A stretch of DNA of 8,964 nt from Bacteroidales bacterium (GCA_029934735.1 JAOZLR010000088.1:1-8964), one strand, 5' to 3'. Shown: positions 1 to 7,970, counted from the first letter of the stretch. Numbers and translations: made by a program. Notes: a model not told the origin generated them from the letters alone.

Positions 1-1091
1 GTATTTCCGGCACTGATAATATCCATTCCATAATCATCAGCAACAAAGATAAGTTTTGCCAGGCCTTCCAGGCTATCTATCAGCAGGTTGGCACCGAGCA
101 TTGTCCCGGTTTCATATTCTGGAGCATCATGAACCATCGTCCCGTAGGCTCCTTTTGCATATCCGCTTTTTTTGCAGGAGAGTGCACAAGAGAAACAAGC
201 AAAGTCGCGTTTCCAGATTTTCTTTCTTGCCGACTCTGTTGCTAAATTTTCGATACCCTCAAATGTACCTTCGCTATAATTTTTCACTGCTTGTGAACCC
301 CTGTCAGAGGAATACTTTAAGGCTCCTGTAGTTCCTTCATCTCTCCAAAACTTACGATTATCAGTATCTTTGCTAAAAGAGACTCGCGCTTTTTCCAATA
401 AGTCAAGATAATCTTTGTGATTGGCTACTGTTGGCATTCCAGTTCCTTTTATGGCTACAGCTTTAAGGTTTTTCGATCCCATTACACAGCCCACTCCTCC
501 GCGTCCTGCTGCTCGCGCTGCTGTATTAATGACAGAAGCGTAAGGAACCAGATTCTCACCTGCCGGTCCAATGTAAAAACTTTCAAACCTTCGATCGCGA
601 AGATCTTCAATAAAATACTTATCAAACTTGTCGGTTCCCATTCCCCAGTACCTTGATGCATCCCTGATCTCAACCACATCATCTTCAATGAAAATATAAA
701 CCGGCTTTTTTGCTTTTCCGGTGATAAGCAGGCCATCATAGCCGGCAAATCTAATTTCGGGTCCGACAAAACCACCCATATTAGAATAACTGACAGTTGA
801 GCTGTGTTCATACTTCTTGCTCAGGGGGGAAGTCTTTGGTGATTTGGTAACCACACACGACCGCGAAGATGATGGTATTGGAAATCCGCTGAAAGGCCCG
901 GGCATTATCAGCAAAGGGTTTTCAGGAGATAAAGGATCAACTCCCCCTTCAGGTAAATGATCATAAAGTAACTTCATTCCTAAGCCACGGCCACCTATAT
1001 ATTTTTTTAAATCCTCTTCTGAAATGGGGCTCTTTTTAATAGTTCCTGAAGTAAGATTAATTTCAAGTATTATTCCGTTGTAGCCTTTCAT
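1..1091 (-). CDS. Aldehyde:ferredoxin oxidoreductase family catalytic subunit (3' end cut off by the window edge)
   Basis: The reverse strand reads open from an ATG at 1091 to the left edge: 363 residues, against about 600 for the family, so the C-terminal third or more is missing. Visible family marks are the N-terminal GGRGLG (33-38), GPFSGFPIPSSSR (65-77), the pterin-binding-type run AARAAGRGGVGCVMGSKNLK (191-210), a CX2CX3C set (C299, C302, C306) that in characterised AORs holds a [4Fe-4S] cluster together with a fourth Cys nearer the C-terminus, and APEYETG (323-329). Known members oxidise aldehydes to carboxylates with a tungsten (sometimes molybdenum) bis-pyranopterin and reduce ferredoxin or a dedicated Fe-S subunit. 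No signal peptide is present. The four-cluster Fe-S gene lies just upstream on the same strand, which suggests a complex like AorAB or the E. coli YdhY/YdhV pair (comparison from memory). The family is secure. The substrate and the choice of W or Mo are not known. Confidence 0.93.
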   Translation of the reverse strand, partial: MKGYNGIILEINLTSGTIKKSPISEEDLKKYIGGRGLGMKLLYDHLPEGGVDPLSPENPLLIMPGPFSGFPIPSSSRSCVVTKSPKTSPLSKKYEHSSTVSYSNMGGFVGPEIRFAGYDGLLITGKAKKPVYIFIEDDVVEIRDASRYWGMGTDKFDKYFIEDLRDRRFESFYIGPAGENLVPYASVINTAARAAGRGGVGCVMGSKNLKAVAIKGTGMPTVANHKDYLDLLEKARVSFSKDTDNRKFWRDEGTTGALKYSSDRGSQAVKNYSEGTFEGIENLATESARKKIWKRDFACFSCALSCKKSGYAKGAYGTMVHDAPEYETGTMLGANLLIDSLEGLAKLIFVADDYGMDIISAGN

Positions 1092-1157
1092 AGGTTTTAT
1101 TCTTTATTAATTAGATGTTAAATTTCAAATCTTTATTATCATATTTTTGTTGAACTT

Positions 1158-1829
1158 TTAATATCCTGGATAATACTGTTCAATCATCTTTTCAGCAATT
1201 TTATCCGGTGATATGTTCCTCAAGGGCATATCCGGTGTAATGGTCAGATATTGCAGCGCACCATAAGGACAGTATTTCACGCATTGCGGATCACCATCGC
1301 AGAGTGTACACATTCGTTCAGGTTTTCCCGTGTCCTTGTTAGGGAAAATTACACCACCACTCTTTTCGTGGCATGCTTTCGAGCATTTTCCGCAACCGAT
1401 ACACCGATCAAGATCACATTTAATTGTACTGAAGATTTCATCACGATACAAAGCTTTTCTTCCGGTTACAGGATCTTGATCAATTGGACAGGCTTCAATA
1501 CAGGGAGCATCTTCACATAGAAAACAGGTAACCGGAATATCCACGTCAGGATTATAATGCCAAACTTTAATGTTTGACAGGTCGGGATTACCCAGGCCTT
1601 TCATTATTTGACCATCAACTTCAACCTGGTGATTATAGGCAGAGCAGGCCGTTTCACAAGTGCGGCATCCTGCACATTTTGTGAAATCCACAACTATGGC
1701 TTTTATTTCGCCATTTGCTGATTCCTCCTGGAAAATAAACCCATAGCTGCCCAAAACAGCCATTCCTCCTGCACCAATAGCTAGAGTTCGTAAAAAATTT
1801 CTTCGTGATTGCTCTGTTGATAAATCCAT
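1158..1829 (-). CDS. Twin-arginine-signal 4x[4Fe-4S] ferredoxin-type electron-transfer subunit
   Basis: This 223-residue protein has a Tat-type N-terminus: SRRNFLR at 8-14 followed by a hydrophobic stretch to about residue 33. No lipobox cysteine or clear AxA cleavage site is visible, so it could be cleaved or stay as an anchor. Four cysteine sets follow: C52-C55-C58-C62, C102-C105-C110-C114, C143-C146-C149-C153 and C174-C177-C183-C187, plus an extra C138. This is the DmsB/HybA/YdhY-like layout, in which four [4Fe-4S] clusters form an electron wire. The gene precedes the AOR-family subunit by 66 bases on the same strand, so it is most likely that enzyme's electron-accepting partner. The ATG at 1829 is supported by the Tat signal directly after it. 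The leader has no Shine-Dalgarno, and a TATCTTTG box lies 24 bases upstream. The onward electron acceptor (quinone, ferredoxin or another partner) is not visible. Confidence 0.92.
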   Translation of the reverse strand: MDLSTEQSRRNFLRTLAIGAGGMAVLGSYGFIFQEESANGEIKAIVVDFTKCAGCRTCETACSAYNHQVEVDGQIMKGLGNPDLSNIKVWHYNPDVDIPVTCFLCEDAPCIEACPIDQDPVTGRKALYRDEIFSTIKCDLDRCIGCGKCSKACHEKSGGVIFPNKDTGKPERMCTLCDGDPQCVKYCPYGALQYLTITPDMPLRNISPDKIAEKMIEQYYPGY

Positions 1830-1852
1830 TGTATTTTTTTTTGTAATTCTTT

Positions 1853-1860
1853 CAAAGATA
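1853..1860 (-). promoter_or_regulatory. Candidate -7 element for the Fe-S/AOR unit
   Basis: On the minus strand this reads TATCTTTG, an exact match to the Bacteroidota -7 consensus TAnnTTTG, 24 bases before the Fe-S gene start. No good TTTG-type -33 element was found about 20 bases further upstream, so the call rests on one half of the promoter. Confidence 0.4.
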
Positions 1861-1892
1861 TGGAAAAATCAAGGAAGTGGTCGTTATGCTGA

Positions 1893-1900
1893 TATATTTG
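1893..1900 (+). promoter_or_regulatory. Candidate -7 element for the alpha-galactosidase gene
   Basis: TATATTTG matches the Bacteroidota -7 consensus TAnnTTTG exactly. It lies 94 bases before the ATG at 1995, implying a leader of roughly 85-90 bases. A clear -33 element is not visible. A second, imperfect candidate, TATAATTTG (one base too long), is at 1927-1935. AGAGGAGA near 1957-1964 resembles a Shine-Dalgarno but is over 30 bases from the start and unlikely to act as one. Confidence 0.35.
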
Positions 1901-1994
1901 TAATAATTCTAAATAGTAATTCTATGTATAATTTGCTATTATATTGGTAGTTTCGCAGAGGAGAAATTGGAAAATTCAACTTTAAAATACAGTT

Positions 1995-4289
1995 ATGAAA
2001 AGAGGCAGATTTATCTTTAATTTGTTAGCACTGTCGTTTGTTATGCTGCTAATTTCCTGTAGAACACAGGATCAGAAAAATAGTCAAATCAAATTACCTG
2101 AAGTATGGAAGTTTAAAACAGGTGATGATCCTTCATATTCAACTATTGGTTTGGATGATTCGGACTGGAAGCAGATTAATGTTAATCAAAACTGGGACAA
2201 TCAGGGTTACAAAGAGCTTGATAATTTTGCCTGGTACAGAGTCAAATTCAAGCTGCCTTCATCAGTTAAAGAAAATTCTTTTTTAAAGGATAGTTTGAAG
2301 TTTTATCTTGGTAAGATTGATGATTATGATGAGGTGTTTTTGAATGGTAAAATTCTGGGCTATAACGGAATTACACTTACTTCAGGCTTATCTGTCCCTG
2401 ACAGTTTTAATATTCCGCCCAGTCCATGGTATAAGGAAAGAGTATATGTTATTTCTGCTGATGATGAGAGATTGTTATGGGATAAGGAGAATTTGATTGC
2501 TGTCAGAGTTTGGGACAGGGGAGGCCTTGGTGGGATGTATTCGGGGATACCTGCTGTTGGAATGGTGGATGTTGGTGATTATCTTGAATCTGGACATCGA
2601 AATCATACATTTTCATTTGATAATGGAGTAGCATATAAATCATTTAATGTTAAAAATATTTCGGATCATGTTAAAATGAGTGGGATGTTTATCGTTACAG
2701 CAAAGAATGATTTTACAACAAAGGAGTTTTATCACCACATAATTGAAATCGACCTCCAGGCAGGAGCTGAAACCAAAATATTTGTTGAAATTCCTGAACA
2801 AAATGAATCAACAACTTTAAAATATATTTACAAGCAGAAAGGCTCTGCATCCGAAACTGTCTATACTGATATATTGCCATATATCCTTACTCCGGCAGTT
2901 TCTGAAAAACCACGTATCAATGGGCCTGAGATAATAGGGGCGAGGCCGGGCAAACCATTTTTGCATAAAATTCCTGTGACCGGTAAGGAACCTTTGAAAA
3001 TTAGTGTTGCAAAACTACCTGAAGGATTGACTTTTGATAGCAAGAGGGGAATTATTTCAGGGAGAGCTTCCAGCAGGGGGAAATATGATGTAAAAATTAC
3101 AGTTGAAAACTCTGTGGGGAAAACATCGGGTATTTTGAAAATAATTATAGGTGACCAAATTGCGTTAACACCGCCAATGGGCTGGAATAGCTGGAACTGT
3201 TGGGGTTTAAGTGTTGATCAGGAAAAAGTTATTGCATCCGCAAAGGTTTTTGTAGAGAAAGGTCTTGCCAATCACGGCTGGAATTATATTAATATTGATG
3301 ACGGCTGGGAGATAAATGGGGATTCTCCTGAGCCAAAAAGAGATGATGATGGTAACATCAGGACAAATGAGAAATTCCCTGATATGAAATCACTTGGAGA
3401 TTCAATTCACTCTCTCGGACTGAAATTTGGTATATACACTTCTCCCGGACCGCTTACCTGTGGTGGATATACGGCAAGCTATCAGCATGAAATTCAGGAT
3501 GCGTGGTCGTTTGCCTCCTGGGGTGTTGACTATCTGAAATATGACTGGTGCTCTTATGGTCAGATTGCCAAAGACCATTCACTTCCAGAATTGAAGAAAC
3601 CCTATTTTGTAATGAGGGATGCTCTCGGAGAAGTTGACCGCGACATAGTATATAGCATGTGTCAGTACGGAATGGGAAATGTTTATGAGTGGGGTGCCGA
3701 AGTTGGCGGAAACCTATGGCGGACAACAGGAGACATCACAGATACCTGGGGAAGTTTGAAATATATCGGGTTTAATCAGGTTAAAAATGCTCCTTATGCC
3801 GGGCCGGGACACTGGAACGATCCTGATATGCTGGTAGTAGGATGGGTAGGCTGGGGCCCAAATTTGCACCCCACACGTCTTACACCCAATGAACAATACA
3901 CTCACATCAGCCTGTGGTCGCTTTTATCTGCACCTCTGCTTATTGGGTGTGATTTGGAACGTCTTGATGATTTTACCCTTAATCTGCTTACTAATGATGA
4001 GGTTATTGCTGTGAACCAGGATATTCTTGGGAAGCAGGCTACTCCTGTTTTTATTGATGGAGATGTTCAGGTTTGGGTGAAAGAGCTATATGATGGTACA
4101 AAAGCAGTAGGTGTCTTTAATCTGGGCGAATCAATTTTAGATTACAAATTGCTGTTTAATAAGGCCGGAATTTCTGATAATGTAAAAGTCAGAGATTTAT
4201 GGAGGCAAAAAGAGTTAGGTCCTTTTGAAAAATCAATAATTGTCAAATTACCTGTCCATGGAGTTTCACTTCTGAAAATAGCTGAATAA
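1995..4289 (+). CDS. Multi-domain GH27 alpha-galactosidase, lipoprotein
   Basis: This 764-residue secreted glycosidase opens with a lipoprotein signal ending in LLISC (lipid-modified Cys22). Next come a beta-sandwich resembling the sugar-binding domain of GH2 enzymes (about 35-195), a second beta-rich segment (about 200-300), a putative Ig domain (about 306-386) and the catalytic barrel from TPPMGWNSWN (392-401). Family GH27 marks are NIDDGW (433-438), YLKYDWC (513-519) with the expected nucleophile D517, WRTTGD (575-580) with the expected acid/base D580, and GHWNDPDM (605-612). A C-terminal beta domain closes the protein. GH27 enzymes mostly release terminal alpha-galactose; some act on beta-L-arabinopyranose or N-acetylgalactosamine, so the sugar is inferred. 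An in-frame stop just upstream fixes the start. No SusC/SusD pair or other glycan genes are visible nearby. The next gene begins 14 bases downstream and may share the transcript. Confidence 0.93.
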   Translation: MKRGRFIFNLLALSFVMLLISCRTQDQKNSQIKLPEVWKFKTGDDPSYSTIGLDDSDWKQINVNQNWDNQGYKELDNFAWYRVKFKLPSSVKENSFLKDSLKFYLGKIDDYDEVFLNGKILGYNGITLTSGLSVPDSFNIPPSPWYKERVYVISADDERLLWDKENLIAVRVWDRGGLGGMYSGIPAVGMVDVGDYLESGHRNHTFSFDNGVAYKSFNVKNISDHVKMSGMFIVTAKNDFTTKEFYHHIIEIDLQAGAETKIFVEIPEQNESTTLKYIYKQKGSASETVYTDILPYILTPAVSEKPRINGPEIIGARPGKPFLHKIPVTGKEPLKISVAKLPEGLTFDSKRGIISGRASSRGKYDVKITVENSVGKTSGILKIIIGDQIALTPPMGWNSWNCWGLSVDQEKVIASAKVFVEKGLANHGWNYINIDDGWEINGDSPEPKRDDDGNIRTNEKFPDMKSLGDSIHSLGLKFGIYTSPGPLTCGGYTASYQHEIQDAWSFASWGVDYLKYDWCSYGQIAKDHSLPELKKPYFVMRDALGEVDRDIVYSMCQYGMGNVYEWGAEVGGNLWRTTGDITDTWGSLKYIGFNQVKNAPYAGPGHWNDPDMLVVGWVGWGPNLHPTRLTPNEQYTHISLWSLLSAPLLIGCDLERLDDFTLNLLTNDEVIAVNQDILGKQATPVFIDGDVQVWVKELYDGTKAVGVFNLGESILDYKLLFNKAGISDNVKVRDLWRQKELGPFEKSIIVKLPVHGVSLLKIAE

Positions 4290-4303
4290 TTAAAAAATTA
4301 GAA

Positions 4304-5710
4304 ATGTCAAAAAAAAGAGCAAAGAAAAGTAAGGGGAAAGTTATAAGAATGCCATTATCCCCTGAGAATTATATCAGGCAGAGAGCGCGTAGCTTACCCA
4401 TTTATGAATGCCTGATAAATCCTGACTGGACTGAAACCGGTTTGGCAACTATTACTATTGCACGAAAGCATTCAAATGGAAATATTACGTTTGCCAGTTA
4501 TCTTGTTGATATTTATTGCCTTGGTGTTAAAGATTCATTTTTCTCGTTTAATGTATCTGAAGTATCGTATCAGAAATATAAAGATGATGTTTCAGAAGAA
4601 CTTGATCTAATCCCATATGACTATGTACTTGTTCATAATATAATTTACGGAGCTATTGAATTTGCAGAGGATTATGGATTCTTGCCTCATCGCGACTTTA
4701 ATTTAACAAAATATATTCTTGAGGAAGATAATGAAAATATTGAAGTTCTTGAAATTGAGTTTGGCAGGGATGGGAAACCTATGTTAATTACAAATCCGGA
4801 TAATGACTATAAAAAAGAGATTGCAATCCTTGAAAAAACTGCTGGCCCCGGGAATTATATCCTTGACGATGTTGGTGAGTTAGATGAAGATTATGATGAA
4901 GATTGGTCAGATGATGATGAAGCACTTGAATCATTAGAAAATGTTATTGATGATATAGAAGAGATGGGAAATTGGAATGAAAAAGATTGGTCGGATTTTG
5001 GGAAGGGAAAGAAGAAATTGTCACAAGAGACAATTGAATTTTTGTTGAATTTAAAGTTTTTGGAACAGTTTGACAAAAAGCAAGTAGATGATATAATTGG
5101 GGAGATGGAAGATAAATTTGATATTGAAATTGTTGATGAATGGTTTCCTGAAATTTTGGGAGTTGAAAATTTTCCTGAATCTGATTTGGTGATTAATATG
5201 TTGGATCAAATTGCTGATATAATTGAAAATGGAGATGTTAAGACTGCCATTAATGAATTAACAACACTTATTGACAGATACCCGGATATTCCTTTGCTTT
5301 ATTCCAGACTTGCTTCTTTATATTTGATTGCAGGAAAGATTAAAAAAATGAAAAAGCAAATTGTTAGCTTGTATGAGACTTTCCCTGAATTTATTCTTTC
5401 TAAGATATTTTATGTTCAATATCTTATTGAGAAAGGAAGGATAAAAGAAGTTCCTGATATACTGGAAAACAGATGGTCGATTCAGGAAGTTGCACCTGAG
5501 CGTGCTATTTTCCATTTTACCGAGGTTTTAATTTTTTATAATATACTGTTGGTTTATTACATAAGAATAGATGATATCCTGAGAGCAGTGTTATTATATG
5601 ATACACTTTCTAAAAATGGGTTTGAGGAATTTATTTCACCAGAGATTTTGATAGAGCTGAATGACAAAAAGAATGAATTTGCAATGAAAGCAATTATAGA
5701 AAAGAAGTAG
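4304..5710 (+). CDS. Conserved protein of unknown function with acidic linker and TPR-like C-terminus
   Basis: I do not recognise a function for this 468-residue protein. It has no signal peptide or membrane segment and starts with a lysine/arginine-rich tail (2-15). The N-terminal domain (about 20-185) carries the striking blocks YECLINPDW (34-42) and FASYLVDIYCLGVKDSFFSF (63-82). From memory, similar blocks recur in unnamed proteins of Bacteroidota and Planctomycetes; this was not checked. A very acidic stretch follows (about 188-232, including DEDYDEDWSDDDE). The C-terminal part is helical, and residues about 312-385 look like two TPR units (AINELTTLIDRYPDIP..., then GKIKKMKKQIVSLYETFPE...), suggesting a protein-binding scaffold. 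It lies 14 bases after the alpha-galactosidase gene on the same strand, probably co-transcribed, but its apparent cytosolic location gives no obvious link to glycan breakdown. M16 is a possible alternative start. ATG 4304 is preferred because it allows tight spacing. Confidence 0.85.
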   Translation: MSKKRAKKSKGKVIRMPLSPENYIRQRARSLPIYECLINPDWTETGLATITIARKHSNGNITFASYLVDIYCLGVKDSFFSFNVSEVSYQKYKDDVSEELDLIPYDYVLVHNIIYGAIEFAEDYGFLPHRDFNLTKYILEEDNENIEVLEIEFGRDGKPMLITNPDNDYKKEIAILEKTAGPGNYILDDVGELDEDYDEDWSDDDEALESLENVIDDIEEMGNWNEKDWSDFGKGKKKLSQETIEFLLNLKFLEQFDKKQVDDIIGEMEDKFDIEIVDEWFPEILGVENFPESDLVINMLDQIADIIENGDVKTAINELTTLIDRYPDIPLLYSRLASLYLIAGKIKKMKKQIVSLYETFPEFILSKIFYVQYLIEKGRIKEVPDILENRWSIQEVAPERAIFHFTEVLIFYNILLVYYIRIDDILRAVLLYDTLSKNGFEEFISPEILIELNDKKNEFAMKAIIEKK

Positions 5711-5773
5711 TGTCTGTTTTTAATTCCAGAACTCCTGACCTGTGTGCTTTTCGTAGAATATATAGATAAATAA

Positions 5774-5807
5774 AAAAGGCCGTCTTAATGATTTAAGACA
5801 GCCTTTT
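5774..5807. terminator. Bidirectional intrinsic terminator between the unknown gene and dnaK
   Basis: The hairpin has arms 5774-5780 (AAAAGGC) with 5801-5807 (GCCTTTT) and 5782-5788 (GTCTTAA) with 5793-5799 (TTAAGAC), one C/A mismatch, and a four-base loop TGAT. That makes 14 pairs. The minus strand continues into TTATTTATC after its T run, which gives the better tail, so it best serves dnaK, whose stop is 17 bases away. The plus-strand side has a shorter run, TTTTC, and would end the 4304-5710 transcript. Confidence 0.85.
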
Positions 5808-5824
5808 CATTATCGTGAGAGGTT

Positions 5825-7741
5825 TTATTTCACCTCTTCAAAATCCACATCAGTCACTTCATCATCATTTGATGAGGAGTCAGGTGCAGCCTCACCGTCA
5901 CCCCCGGGTTGCTGTTGTTCACCACCTTGTTCCTGACCTTGAGTTGCATTATACATCTCCTGGCTGGCAGCCTGCCAAGCAGTGTTCAATGTATTCGTAG
6001 CATTGTCGATTGCTGCAATGTCTTTATTCTTATGAGCCTCTTTCAGCTCATTCAAAGCCTGCTCGATAGGAGCTTTTTTGTCGTCCGGAATTTTATCTCC
6101 GTATTCGCCCATCTGTTTTTCTGTCTGGAATATCAGAGCATCAGCGCTGTTCAGTTTATCTATCTCCTCTTTCTGCTTTTTGTCAGCTTCAGCATTTGCA
6201 GTAGCTTCTTCTTTCATCTTTTTAATATCATCATCTGTCAGTCCTGAAGAGGCTTCAATTCTGATTTGCTGTGACTTGCCACTTGCCTTATCTTTGGCCG
6301 ATACATTCAAAATACCGTTTGCATCTATGTCAAAAACAACTTCAATTTGAGGTATCCCACGTTGTGCCGGGGGGATTCCATCAAGGTGGAACCTTCCAAT
6401 ACTCTTATTTTGATTTGCCATTGGCCTTTCACCCTGCAGAACGTGTATCTCAACTGAAGTCTGGTTGTCAGAGGCTGTAGAGAATACTTCTGTTTTCTTG
6501 GTCGGGATAGTTGTATTAGACTCAATCAGCTTTGTCAAAACGCCACCAAGTGTTTCGATGCCAAGTGACAGAGGAGTAATGTCAAGCAGAAGCACATCTT
6601 TTACTTCACCTGTAAGAACTCCACCCTGAATAGCAGCTCCGATAGCAACAACCTCATCAGGATTTACTCCTTTTGAAGGTGTTTTTCCGAAGATATCTTT
6701 AACTACATTCTGAATTGCCGGGATACGTGTTGAGCCACCAACAAGAATAACCTCATCTATTTCTGACGCCTTTAATCCTGAATCTTTCAAAGCAACTTTA
6801 CAAGGAGCAATTGTTGCCTCAATAAGGTCGTGTGTCAACTGCTCGAATTTAGCCCTGGTCAGTTTTCTGACAAGGTGTTTTGGAATACCATCAACCGGCA
6901 TAATATATGGCAGGTTGATTTCAGTTTCCGTAGAGCTTGATAACTCTATTTTAGCTTTTTCAGCAGCCTCTTTCAAACGTTGAAGAGCCATTGGGTCCTT
7001 TTTAAGGTCGATGCCCTCATCTTTTTTGAATTCATCAGCAAGCCAATCAATAATTTCATGGTCGAAGTCATCACCACCAAGGTGAGTGTTACCGTTAGTT
7101 GATTTTACTTCGAAAACACCCTCACCAAGTTCCAGAATGGATATGTCGAATGTTCCTCCACCAAGGTCAAAAACGGCTACTTTAACATCTTTACTATTTT
7201 TATCAAGTCCGTAAGCCAGTGCAGCAGCAGTAGGCTCATTTATGATTCTTTTTACATCCAATCCTGCAATTTCACCCGCCTCTTTGGTAGCTTGACGTTG
7301 TGAGTCGCTGAAGTAAGCCGGAACTGTAATGACAGCTTCGCTAACTTCTTGTCCAAGATAATCTTCAGCAGTCTTCTTCATTTTTTGAAGAACCATAGCA
7401 GATATTTCCTGGGGTGAGTACTGACGATCACCAATAACAACTCTTGGTGTGTTATTATTACCTTTAACAACCTTATAGGTTACTCTTTTAATCTCTTTAC
7501 TTACCTGGTCAAATGTTTCGCCCATAAAGCGCTTGATAGAATATACCGTATTAACAGGATTTGTGATTGCCTGCCTTTTGGCAGGATCTCCAACTTTTCT
7601 TTCACCATTGTCAGTAAATCCGACAATAGAAGGTGTTGTTCTGTGCCCCTCACTGTTAGGGATAACTACAGGTTCGTTACCTTCCATTACTGCAACGCAA
7701 GAGTTGGTTGTACCTAAGTCGATTCCAATTATTTTTCCCAT
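5825..7741 (-). CDS. dnaK: Molecular chaperone DnaK (Hsp70)
   Basis: This full-length 638-residue Hsp70 is a cytosolic ATP-driven chaperone that binds exposed hydrophobic peptide and normally works with DnaJ and GrpE. The nucleotide-binding domain (1 to about 380) shows IGIDLGTTNSC (5-15), VPAYFSDSQRQAT (140-152), INEPTAAALAYGLD (167-180), FDLGGGTFD (191-199) and VILVGGSTRIP (331-341). The interdomain linker is VLLLDITP (383-390), and the substrate-binding domain follows with GERPMANQNKSIG (437-449). The lid is helical (about 505-600), then comes a Gln/Gly-rich tail and the bacterial-type end DVDFEEVK. The start is fixed by the canonical MGKIIGIDLG. The leader is A-rich with no Shine-Dalgarno. 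No grpE or dnaJ is adjacent, an arrangement I recall as usual in Bacteroidota. No CIRCE operator was found upstream. Confidence 0.99.
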   Translation of the reverse strand: MGKIIGIDLGTTNSCVAVMEGNEPVVIPNSEGHRTTPSIVGFTDNGERKVGDPAKRQAITNPVNTVYSIKRFMGETFDQVSKEIKRVTYKVVKGNNNTPRVVIGDRQYSPQEISAMVLQKMKKTAEDYLGQEVSEAVITVPAYFSDSQRQATKEAGEIAGLDVKRIINEPTAAALAYGLDKNSKDVKVAVFDLGGGTFDISILELGEGVFEVKSTNGNTHLGGDDFDHEIIDWLADEFKKDEGIDLKKDPMALQRLKEAAEKAKIELSSSTETEINLPYIMPVDGIPKHLVRKLTRAKFEQLTHDLIEATIAPCKVALKDSGLKASEIDEVILVGGSTRIPAIQNVVKDIFGKTPSKGVNPDEVVAIGAAIQGGVLTGEVKDVLLLDITPLSLGIETLGGVLTKLIESNTTIPTKKTEVFSTASDNQTSVEIHVLQGERPMANQNKSIGRFHLDGIPPAQRGIPQIEVVFDIDANGILNVSAKDKASGKSQQIRIEASSGLTDDDIKKMKEEATANAEADKKQKEEIDKLNSADALIFQTEKQMGEYGDKIPDDKKAPIEQALNELKEAHKNKDIAAIDNATNTLNTAWQAASQEMYNATQGQEQGGEQQQPGGDGEAAPDSSSNDDEVTDVDFEEVK

Positions 7742-7821
7742 ATTTTTGTTTTTATTATGTTCTTAATTTTAATTTATTATCTGTTTTTATTTTGTAGCAT
7801 CTGCATTCTCAATCATTGTGC

Positions 7822-7853
7822 CAAAGGAAAGATGGGTAAATACAAATGACAAA
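7822..7853 (-). promoter_or_regulatory. Candidate dnaK promoter
   Basis: On the minus strand a TTTG (7850-7853) is followed, after exactly 20 bases, by TTCCTTTG (7822-7829). This fits the Bacteroidota pattern of -33 TTTG, about 19-21 bases, then -7 TAnnTTTG, with one mismatch (T for A at position 2). It would give a leader of about 75 A/T-rich bases before the dnaK ATG. The rest of the 229-base gap (7742-7970) shows only a weak dyad, listed among the rejected items. Confidence 0.4.
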
Positions 7854-7970
7854 AAGGCAGAAAGAGTTTTTGAATTTAGATTGGAACGTTAGTCGTGGCT
7901 GGAATTAATATATAAGCACCTACACTGCTTGAAGGTAATAAAGCAGGACAAGACAGTCACACCTGATTGA

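Noticed and set aside
482..811. A 109-residue open frame on the minus strand
   Set aside because: It lies wholly inside the AOR-family gene in another frame. The AOR frame carries all the family motifs, and this one shows none.
1957..1964. AGAGGAGA as a Shine-Dalgarno for the alpha-galactosidase gene
   Set aside because: It is more than 30 bases from the ATG, and an in-frame stop at 1983-1985 rules out an earlier start near it in the right frame.
3454..3905. Minus-strand open frames opposite the alpha-galactosidase catalytic domain
   Set aside because: The GH27 frame contains the full catalytic motifs. The opposite frames have no recognisable features or leader signals.
4883..4904. Direct repeat GATGAAGATT within the unknown gene
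   Set aside because: It encodes part of the Asp/Glu-rich linker, where repeated GAT and GAA codons produce such repeats by composition alone.
5909..6350. Plus-strand open frames of about 90-112 residues opposite the dnaK 3' part
   Set aside because: They are antisense to highly conserved DnaK coding sequence and rich in Ser, Phe and Leu, as expected of a shadow frame.
7925..7946. Inverted repeat CTGCTT / AAGCAG with a ten-base loop downstream of the 7971-8964 gene
   Set aside because: The stem is only six pairs and neither strand continues into a T run, so it does not make a convincing terminator or operator.
7742..7970. Search for a CIRCE element (TTAGCACTC-N9-GAGTGCTAA) upstream of dnaK
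   Set aside because: Neither half of the operator is present, even with a few mismatches.
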